DNA of 64,000 bases from CAIWHR01 sp963717695 (GTDB taxonomy: Bacteria > Pseudomonadota > Gammaproteobacteria > Burkholderiales > Casimicrobiaceae), in NCBI GenBank assembly GCA_963717695.1, contig CAVQWR010000001.1, positions 434,001-498,000 of the forward strand, in the 5' to 3' direction. A program made the position numbers and the translations under genes. Positions within the stretch are counted from its first letter, which is position 1. Each line of letters begins with the position of its first letter. A model generated the notes under the pieces. It saw nothing but the letters and a program-made list of their open reading frames with translations, was not told where the DNA came from and did not search any database. Positions 57,380 through 64,000 of the stretch are shown in pieces.

Positions 57380-58219
57380 ATGCGAATTTCGCCGTTGCTG
57401 GTCGTTTTGGGACTGGCCCTAGCTGTTGGCACCATCTTCCCGTCATACGCTCAAGCGCCGGCAGCGAGGTCTGCGGCCTTCTTGCCCCCAAACGAAGCGG
57501 ACATTCCACCGGGCCCGATGGGTGACTCCATCCGCTACGGCGCAAAGCTCCTGAAGCAGACTCAGATTTACGCGAAAGACTACGTCGGCAACGGTCTCAA
57601 CTGCACGAGCTGCCATTTGAATGGCGGCACGACGGCGTACGCATCACCCTGGGTCGGCATCTGGGGCGTCTTTCCCGAGTATCGCAGCCGCAATGCCAAG
57701 GTCAATGCGTTGCAGGACCGTATCAACGATTGCTTCCAGCGCTCGATGAATGGCAAGTCGCTGCCGGTGGACGGGGATGAGATGCACGCGATTCTGAGCT
57801 ACATGTGGTGGCTATCGAAGGACGTGCCCACCGGCATGGACGTGGAGGGGCGCGGATTCAAGCGGATCAAGCTCCCTGATCCCGCAGTCATCGACCCCGT
57901 CCGCGGCGCGCAGCTCTACACCGAGAAATGCACCGCTTGCCACGGGGTCGACGGACAGGGACTGAATGGCGCCGACGGCGCGTATCTCTTTCCGGCTCTT
58001 TGGGGTCCGAAGTCGTTCAATATTGGAGCGGGTATGGCCCGCCTCGCAAACGCGGCAGCCTTCACCAAGGCAAATATGCCGCTAGGTTCCGGCAATTCGC
58101 TGAGCGATAAGGATGCAATAGACATCGCGGCCTATTTCACGCGGCAGCCCCGGCCAGATTTTGCAGCAAAGAGCAGGGACTGGCCAAAGGGCGACAAGCC
58201 CACCGATGCGCGGTACTGA
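57380..58219 (+). CDS. Dihaem cytochrome c, thiosulfate dehydrogenase (TsdA)-like
   Basis: A 279-residue periplasmic cytochrome. The ATG at 57380 starts a signal peptide ('LLVVLGLALAVGTIFPSYAQ') and follows 'aaaaaggggga'. Two haem sites are seen: 'NGLNCTSCHLNGGTTAYASP' and 'YTEKCTACHGVDGQGLNG'. The segments 'PWVGIWGVFPEYRSRNAKV' and 'DRINDCFQRSMNGKSLPVDG' are typical of TsdA-type enzymes, which couple two thiosulfate to tetrathionate. In TsdA the first haem often has Cys as the outer ligand; that cannot be assigned here with confidence. No partner cytochrome gene is adjacent. Confidence 0.85.
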   Translation: MRISPLLVVLGLALAVGTIFPSYAQAPAARSAAFLPPNEADIPPGPMGDSIRYGAKLLKQTQIYAKDYVGNGLNCTSCHLNGGTTAYASPWVGIWGVFPEYRSRNAKVNALQDRINDCFQRSMNGKSLPVDGDEMHAILSYMWWLSKDVPTGMDVEGRGFKRIKLPDPAVIDPVRGAQLYTEKCTACHGVDGQGLNGADGAYLFPALWGPKSFNIGAGMARLANAAAFTKANMPLGSGNSLSDKDAIDIAAYFTRQPRPDFAAKSRDWPKGDKPTDARY

Positions 58220-58615
58220 ATCGAGCCCTATAGAAAGACTCGCCAACCACTGCCATTAGTGAAATGAGATCCCGACCGACGCGACCAGGCCCGTACGTCT
58301 GATCTGCCCCAAACAAAACCGGTCCAGCTGGGGTCCCAGTCAGCACGTCCATGAACCTGGGGCTTGACGCGATGGAGCAGGCCTTCGGCCGATTCGTTGC
58401 GGATGCGCTTGGGCAATCGCACCGATTCAATGGCTAGACTTGCCCCCGTGCATGGCGGCACGGGCGACAGACGAACCGAACTTCTTCGCGGTGTGCCTGT
58501 GCCACTGAGCAGTCATTCTGTGGTCTCGCGCCGCGGCCCTGATTGACCGTCAACGCCGCGCCCCGATCATCCCGCGCTGCGGTCCTAGGCGCCGCGGGCG
58601 CCGGATGGTCTCGCC
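58220..58615. other. Noncoding stretch between cytochrome and transporter genes
   Basis: About 400 bases between convergent genes. Minus-strand frames here give Trp- and Arg-rich readings ('DWDPSWTGFVWGRSDVRAWS') with no start context or known motif. I see no gene, and no hairpin with a T tract. Confidence 0.4.
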
Positions 58616-59839
58616 TCAGGCGCCGGCCGCGCCGAAGCTCTCGCGCTCGAGCAGGCGCGACACGGCGTAGCCGATGACCAATCCCCAGAACGGCGCCCCG
58701 ACGTTGAAGATCGGCACGTCGGCCACCGTGACGAGGAAGGTGACGAGCGCGCCGAGCGTGAACCGCTCGCGGAAAGACACATTGAACGCCGTCTGGAGCA
58801 CGCGCAGCATGGCGAGGCCGGCGAGCGCGCCGATGAACGCGGGCGGCGTGGCGAGCATCAGCCGGGTGAACACGGGCGCGAACAGCCCGAACGCCAGCGC
58901 GAAGACGCCCACGGCGAAGCCCGCGGTGTAGTGCCGGTGCTTCTCCCCCGAACCCGAGATGATCGCGTTGACGGGGCCGGTGAGGCAGGTCGAGACCGTG
59001 CCGACCAGCGCGGCAAGAATCGAGCCCGCGCCGCACGCCACCGTGATCGCGTTGATCGGCGGCTTGTGCCCGGCGGCGTTGAGCACCGCGATCCCTTGGC
59101 CGTTTTGCACCACGAGCACGGTGATCGTGAGTGGGATGACGAGTTCCACCATCGCGCGCCACGAGAACTCGGGCGCATACAGGTTGGGATGGGCGAGCGT
59201 GTGCAACGCCCCGCCGTGCGGATGGAACTTGCCGAGGAGGGCGATCGCAGCCGCGCCGACGAAGAGCGCGCCGATCAGCGGCGGCAGGCGGCGCGACCAT
59301 CCGGCCGAGGCGCCGAGCGCGAGGAAGGCGACGATCATCGGCGCGGCGATCCAGAAATCATCGCGCACCGCGTACACCAGGCCCAGGCCGAAGCGGAGGA
59401 ACACGCCCGCCACCATCCCCATCACGATCGGCATCGGCACGGCCTGCATCGCGCGCCGCACCCAGCCCGAGAGGCCGAGCACCAGCATGAGCAGTCCGGT
59501 GGCGAGGAAGGCGCCGATGACCTCCGTCCAGCGGAGGTGGCCGAGCGCCGGGCCAACCAGCACCGTCCCCGGGATCGTCCAGAAGAAGACGAGCGGCTGC
59601 CGGTAAAGCGTGCAAAAGAGCAGGGTGATCAGCCCGTTGAGGAAGAACGAGCCGAAGATCCACGACGACAGGTCTGCCTCGCTCAGCCCGCCGCGCGCGC
59701 CGACGGCGAGGATGATCGCAACCGGCCCCGAGGCGGCGAATATGAAGGCGATCACCGCGTTGGCGAGGTAGAGCCCACCGGAATCGGCCACAATCTGGCG
59801 CAGTCCGGGGAGCGGCCTGTAGACGGACTCCATGGGCAT
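58616..59839 (-). CDS. BenE-family (benzoate/aromatic acid) transporter
   Basis: A 407-residue inner-membrane protein with about twelve hydrophobic segments. The start 'MPMESVYRPLPGLRQIVADS' at 59839 has 'ggag' ahead; a longer form from 59857 is possible. Family features include 'ASGPVAIILAVGARGGLSEA', 'FFWTIPGTVLVGPALGHL', 'VPMPIVMGMVAGVFLRFGLG' and 'TVSTCLTGPVNAIISGSGEK'. The BenE family carries benzoate-proton symport in Acinetobacter, but the set is wide and includes proteins of unknown substrate. No aromatic-catabolism gene is nearby. Confidence 0.88.
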   Translation of the reverse strand: MPMESVYRPLPGLRQIVADSGGLYLANAVIAFIFAASGPVAIILAVGARGGLSEADLSSWIFGSFFLNGLITLLFCTLYRQPLVFFWTIPGTVLVGPALGHLRWTEVIGAFLATGLLMLVLGLSGWVRRAMQAVPMPIVMGMVAGVFLRFGLGLVYAVRDDFWIAAPMIVAFLALGASAGWSRRLPPLIGALFVGAAAIALLGKFHPHGGALHTLAHPNLYAPEFSWRAMVELVIPLTITVLVVQNGQGIAVLNAAGHKPPINAITVACGAGSILAALVGTVSTCLTGPVNAIISGSGEKHRHYTAGFAVGVFALAFGLFAPVFTRLMLATPPAFIGALAGLAMLRVLQTAFNVSFRERFTLGALVTFLVTVADVPIFNVGAPFWGLVIGYAVSRLLERESFGAAGA

Positions 59840-60221
59840 GACGCGCTCCGACAGCACGACGAGCGGAGGATTGTGCCGGAATCACACTCGGCCGTGGGGC
59901 GCGCCGTTCCGCAGGAACCCGCTCGCCGCCGGGAGTACCGGGATGATCTTCAGCTCGCGCCACTGTTCGGGCAGCGCTGCATGCATGTGGTCTCTTGACG
60001 TCGGCTTAGGCGCCAGCGAGCGTCGGCTCTGCGACGCGCCGGCGGACTCGTTTGGGTCGAGTCCGGTCTCGCCACCTCGCCGCGCTGAACGTCGGCTCGA
60101 CCTATCGCACCGGTCGTTGGCGCTCGGATGACTGCTGTATGTCACGCAGCGGTCGGTCGCATCGGCAAGGCCGGGGTCTCTGACCGGCCACAAGCGGACG
60201 TACGATCCCGCGAGTTCTTCG
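59840..60221. other. Noncoding stretch between benE-like and modA-like genes
   Basis: About 380 bases with no supportable gene. It should hold the promoter of the BenE-type gene and the 3' end of the binding-protein gene. A segment near 60165-60200 ('tctctgaccggccacaagcg') looks like debris of a dispersed sequence, but I cannot align it to anything else in the window. Confidence 0.35.
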
Positions 60222-60969
60222 TCAGCCTGGCTCCATTCCGTGACTTTTGATCACGGAAGCCGCGGGTGTTGCAGTGAGAAATTTGACCAACTCTTTTGCG
60301 GCTTCCGGCTGCTTCGCTCCGCTAAGAATGCCAGACGAAAACACCGTGAATTTTTTGCACGCCCGGTGGGAGCGGGCCAAGATAATCGACGCCCGGAGCG
60401 TGAATGAGCTCACTGATCTGCTGAAACCCAATGTCGGCTTTACCACTCGTGATGAAGGTGCTTATCCGCGCGCCAGAGGGGACTTGCTTCAGTTTCGGCT
60501 TAACCTGATCGGCGATACCCATGCGCTCGAACAAACTTACCACGTAGTCCCCGCTCGGGCCGGTCGAATAACCGATCGATTTTGCGGAAAGCACCGTCTT
60601 TCTCAGCGCCTCGCTTGAGCTGATATCGGGCTTCGGCGCGCCTGCGCGTACCCCTACGCCGACGCCCGATTTCATCAAATCGACCCGGCTCCCTGACACC
60701 ACCTTGCCTTCCCGGATGAAGCCGTCTATCTCGGCCCCCCCGACGATCGAGAGATCGTAGATTTCTCCGGCCGCTATCTGCTTCTTGATATTCGCGCTGC
60801 CAGTCCAAGTTGTCACGACCCGATGTCCAGAGCTCTTCTCGAAGTCCGGGACCAGCTCAACATAGGCTTCCTTGGTCGCTCCGGATGCGAGCACCGCTAT
60901 TTCCGCGGCGCTCGCCAGATCCGGCAGCAATATGGAGGCCGCTACAGCGAGGATGATTTCGAGTCTCAC
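60222..60969 (-). CDS. ModA-like periplasmic substrate-binding protein (one frameshift)
   Basis: About 248 residues once repaired. The GTG at 60969 has 'aggag' six bases ahead and starts a signal peptide ending 'LLPDLASA'. The mature part, 'EIAVLASGATKEAYVELVPD', 'WTGSANIKKQIAAGEIYDLS' and 'SIGYSTGPSGDYVVSLFERM', is that of ModA-like type-2 binding proteins. The frame is lost in a run of six T (plus strand 60351-60356): dropping one base joins 'PPGVQ' to 'KFTVFSSGILSGAKQPEAAK' and 'FLTATPAASVIKSHGMEPG'. Molybdate or another small anion or acid may be bound; no permease gene is near. Confidence 0.82.
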
Positions 60970-61257
60970 GTTGGGCTCCTCAGGCCTTTTGCGCAGGACT
61001 ATTTCAATTAATGGAAGGTGGTGTGGCGGCCTGTTTCCGGCGAGAACAACGCTACAACAACGAAACAAGCCAGCTGAGGGCATACCCGTAACTGGGCGCG
61101 GCGATGTTGCCGGCCCGCATCCCACACTCTTTGATACAGGGTCTATGCCAAATTGCCCGCAATCGCTTAGTTGGGTCGTCAGTTTGTCGGTGAAGGTAGT
61201 CGGTTCGTCGGGGCGGGTAGTCGTACCAGGGACCGGCCAGCGCCGCCTTCGCATAAG

Positions 61258-61285
61258 TTGACATAATATAAATTATACGACATTC
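61258..61285 (+). promoter_or_regulatory. AT-rich island with TTGACA, likely promoter region
   Basis: A perfect -35 hexamer TTGACA (61258-61263) runs straight into 'taatataaattatac', the most AT-rich patch of the window, about 30 bases before the start of the dockerin-like protein gene. No -10 hexamer at the standard 17-base spacing is clear, but several TATAAT-like hexamers overlap on both strands. Confidence 0.4.
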
Positions 61286-61309
61286 GAGCGCGCCAAGTCT
61301 GCGCAACGC

Positions 61310-63208
61310 ATGCGCACGTCATATATCATCTACCAGGTGAATTACCGCGCTCAACTCGTTGGGGCAGCATCGTTCTCGATCTTCGTGGCAATGCATGTCG
61401 GCGTGGTGCAAGCTCAGCCCACTCCGGTGCTCCAGGGGATTGCGGCCCGCAGGGTCCACGGCGCCGCCGGGATCTTCGATCTTCAGCTGGGCCGCGACCC
61501 GGCGAACCCGACGACCGAGCCGCGCCTCGGCCCGTCGCACCTAGTCGTCTTCACCTTCGACGCACCCGTGACCGGTGGCGCGGCGACGCTGACCGAAGGC
61601 GTGGCGACGGTGGGTGCAGCCACGTTCAGCGGTGACGAACTCGGCGTCCCGCTCGCGAACGTTGCCAATGCACAGTACGTGACGATTGCCGTGAGCGGGG
61701 TCAGCACCACGGGCGGAACCGGGGGCAGCGGCGCGGTCCGGATCGGGCTGCTCGGGGGGGACGTCAACCAGAATCGCGTCGTCACGGTGGCGGATCTCGG
61801 GCTCGTGAATGCGCAACTCGCGCAGCCGGTAACTGCCGCGAATTTCCTGAAGGACGTCAATGCCACGGCACGGTGACGGTCGCGGACAAGGCGCTGGTCA
61901 ACGCGAACGTGACCAAATCCCTCCCGCCGCCGGTGGAACTGGCGCCCTTCATCACGTCGACGATCCCCGCGGCCAATGCGACCGACGCGAGGCGTCCGCG
62001 GGTGTCACGCTGGTAGTTCAGCGAGCCCGTAACCGTGACGGGGAACTGGTTCCAGGTCGCATGCGGCAGCGGCGTCCGCACGCCGGCCAACACGATTGTC
62101 CAGGGCGATCTCGGCGCCCTTTCCGGCACTACCTTCGCGCTGACGCCGAACGTTCCGATTCGCGCCCGGCGACGCCTGCACCACGACCGTGTTCGCCGCC
62201 GGCGATCAGCGACAACGACGCGATCGACCCGCCGGACCAGATGCTCACGGATTATTCGTTCGGATTCACCGTGCAGACGATCGGCGGCCTTTTCGAAAAG
62301 CCGCTGCCGTGGAACAAGGACGTTTCGGCGCTGCCGCCCTCCCCCCGGTCGGCGGCGATCATCGCCGCGCTCCAGGGATTCGGCGGCTGGGGGAACGGCA
62401 ACAAGCTGCAGATCGATTTCTCGATCGCGCTGCTCAACGCGGACGGCGCGACGCCGCGGCGCACGATCACCGCGCCTGCCGGGGGCTACTGTTACGGCGG
62501 CATCGACTGCGATCCGCTGCCGATCCAGATGCCGATCCCGACGAATGGCAACACCGAAGGCAGCGCCGATTACACGTGCGACACGGCGAACAACGACTGT
62601 CACGTGCTCGTCGTCGAGCACACGGAGAAGAAGCTCTACGAGCTCTACCACGGGAACGGCGGCGGGCAGTGCATTCACGGCCTACGGTGCATTCGTCTGG
62701 GACCTCACGAAGCAGTACACCGACGTCCTGCGCGGCGAGCAATGCACGTCGGCCGACGCCGCCGGCCTGCCCATTTCCGCGCTGTTGCCGACCTCGGACG
62801 AAGTCGCCGAGGGCGACGTGCCCCATGCGCTGCGCTTCATCCTGCCGAATGCGCGAATGAAGAAATCCGTCTACGTGCACCCCGCGACGCACGCGGGCGG
62901 GCCGTCGAGCACGAATCCGGATGCGCCGCCCTACGGGGTGCGCTTCCGGTTGAAGGCGAGCTTCGATGAAACGCCATACAGCGCGGGCGCCAGGGTCATC
63001 CTGCGCGCGATGAAGAAGTACGGGATGATCCTCTCGGACGGCGGCAACATCGCGCTGACCTTTGCCGACGACCGCCTGTCGGCGAACAAATGGTCCGCGC
63101 TCGGCATCGTGCCGCAGACCTTCAACAGCGATCGGCGTGACGAATTTCGAGGTCGTCGACCTCGGCGCCGAGATTGCGCTCACCTACGACTGCGTGCGCG
63201 CGCCCTGA
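61310..63208 (+). CDS. Secreted protein with dockerin-like calcium-binding repeats (about five frameshifts)
   Basis: The pieces join into a protein of about 625 residues. The N-terminal signal is 'LVGAASFSIFVAMHVGVVQA'. A beta-rich domain ('LVVFTFDAPVTGGAATLTEG') leads to two dockerin-type loops, 'GDVNQNRVVTVADLGLVNAQ' and, after a frame change near 61868, 'TVTVADKALVNANV'. An Ig-like part follows ('FSEPVTVTGNWFQVACGSG'), then a unique C-terminal domain: 'LPPSPRSAAIIAALQGFGGW', 'CDTANNDCHVLVVEHTEKKL', 'AFTAYGAFVWDLTKQYTDVL', 'ILRAMKKYGMILSDGGNIAL'. The stop is at 63206-63208. Other frame changes lie near 62010, 62195, 62665 and 63131. Export across the outer membrane is likely; its partner is unknown. 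Confidence 0.68.
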
Positions 63209-63219
63209 GCCGCGACTGC

Positions 63220-63560
63220 TCAGAATTTCCGGCTGGAGGCGACGCCGATCTGGCACTCCTTCATCGCGACGGAGTCGGTCGTCGTCAGCGGCAACCCGAA
63301 GTCGACGAAGAGGCTCGGGCCGCTCACCGAATTGTTCGCCGCATACCTGCGCACTCGACCAAGCGCACTCGCCCGACTCAGAGGCACACCGGCGGGGTCG
63401 ACGGGCACGACGGCAACGTCTTGTTCTTCCATCGCGCGACGGCGCAGCCGTTGCCGATCGAAGTGAACGTATTTCCGGTCTTGAAATCGCGGGGCGACTC
63501 CGAGATCCAGCCCCCGACGATGTGGGTGGTGAATCATCGAGCTCCGAACGCGACCCATCG
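63220..63560 (-). pseudogene. Possible broken gene, C-terminal part
   Basis: On the minus strand two frames give protein-like stretches in order: 'THIVGGWISESPRDFKTGNT' continuing 'FTSIGNGCAVARWKNKTLP' in one, then 'GPSLFVDFGLPLTTTDSVAM' and 'KECQIGVASSRKF' before a stop at 63220 in another. The composition is unlike the Arg-rich noise around it. I recognise no family, and there is no start; it may be the tail of a gene broken by an indel or a relic. Confidence 0.3.
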
Positions 63561-63587
63561 ATCCTCTCGGACCCTCAGGCGCACCCG

Positions 63588-64000
63588 TTATCGGCGCAGG
63601 AATTCCAGCGCGGCGTCCACCCGGTCGACACAAACAAGCCTCGCTCCTTCAATAGCTTGTTTCGGCTTGTTCATGCTTGGGATTAACATCTGCTCGAACC
63701 CCAGCTTGACCGCTTCGCGAATTCGCTCCTGGCCACGCTGGACCGGACGGATCTCGCCCGCGAGCCCGACTTCCCCGAAGACGAGCGTCCGCGCCGGCAA
63801 CGGACGTCCGACCAATGACGAGTGGACGGCCAGCATGATCGCGAGGTCGGCCGCGGGCTCGTTGATGCGCACGCCCCCGACCGCGTTGACGAACACGTCG
63901 TAGCCGGCCGTTTCGACGCCGCCGTGCCGGTGCAGGACGGCGAGGAGCAGCGCGAGCCGCTGCGGGTCGAGGCCGACAGAGAGCCTTCGCGGCATCGCGC
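63588..64000 (-). CDS. radA: DNA repair protein RadA, C-terminal part
   Basis: The last ~137 residues of RadA/Sms, a RecA-like ATPase for branch migration in recombination; the gene continues past the window end. The visible part is the Lon-like domain: 'PRRLSVGLDPQRLALLLAVL', 'YDVFVNAVGGVRINEPAADL', 'LPARTLVFGEVGLAGEIRPV' and 'VKLGFEQMLIPSMNK', all characteristic of RadA. The frame is intact. Confidence 0.93.
   Translation of the reverse strand, partial: AMPRRLSVGLDPQRLALLLAVLHRHGGVETAGYDVFVNAVGGVRINEPAADLAIMLAVHSSLVGRPLPARTLVFGEVGLAGEIRPVQRGQERIREAVKLGFEQMLIPSMNKPKQAIEGARLVCVDRVDAALEFLRR

Noticed and set aside
55600..60210. Related dispersed repeats in the gaps at 55.6, 56.7 and 60.2 kb
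   Set aside because: The three segments share a GTCCGCTT/AAGCGGAC-like flavour but cannot be aligned with one another beyond short words.

Overview
This is a GC-rich chromosomal window from a proteobacterium, most likely a betaproteobacterium. The evidence is the order ribF-ileS-lspA-ispH, a DUF2069-type membrane protein, a TRAP dicarboxylate-binding protein beside CaiB and CitE family genes, and the general gene complement. It looks like a contig from an environmental assembly. At least eleven loci, including the normally essential ribF and ispH, are interrupted by one-base indels after which an adjacent frame continues the same conserved protein. These are best read as sequence errors rather than gene death. 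No rRNA, tRNA, CRISPR array, transposase or phage gene was seen.

Layout. 0-6.5 kb: a translationally coupled signalling operon (a histidine kinase with eight tandem GAF domains, a DivK-like receiver, and a receiver-class III cyclase). 6.6-13.5 kb: mixed metabolism (ROK sugar kinase, haloacid dehalogenase, ABC solute-binding protein, Gfo/Idh/MocA oxidoreductase, M20 peptidase) plus small unknown genes and a Sel1 remnant. 13.6-16.9 kb (minus): PadR, sensor kinase and NtrC-type regulator in one operon. 17.5-19.6 kb: a DEDDh exonuclease/GIY-YIG fusion divergent from a LexA-like repressor whose promoter carries CGAAC-N4-GTTCG boxes. 19.7-25.1 kb: UbiX, patatin, a molybdopterin oxidoreductase, a J-like protein behind a sigma-54-type promoter, and a Cys-rich small protein. 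25.3-31.4 kb: an AddAB-like nuclease/helicase pair. 31.5-36.8 kb: the ribF-ileS-lspA-ispH housekeeping block. 36.8-41.8 kb: membrane, PilZ-like, hydrolase, lipoprotein, Nudix and TauE/SafE genes.

41.9-43.4 kb holds the remains of a sulfate-assimilation locus: the first ~128 codons of a sulfite reductase (cysI) joined to pieces of cysN, beside a sirohydrochlorin chelatase gene. 43.5-50.0 kb is a coherent catabolic module: a TRAP-binding protein divergent from a LysR regulator, then a MaoC-type hydratase, a CaiB-type CoA-transferase, a CitE-type lyase and a fumarase/adenylosuccinate-lyase-family enzyme. Together these suggest CoA-dependent breakdown of itaconate, mesaconate or citramalate. 50.1-53.7 kb: DsbB, an RluB/F-type pseudouridine synthase, a MazG-like pyrophosphohydrolase and a methyltransferase. 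53.7-61 kb is patchier: a pseudo-receiver/thioredoxin-reductase-like fusion, a Tat-exported protein, a feoB remnant, a TsdA-like dihaem cytochrome, a BenE-family transporter and a ModA-like binding protein. It has long noncoding gaps. 61.3-63.2 kb encodes a secreted dockerin-like protein broken by indels. The window ends in the C-terminus of RadA.
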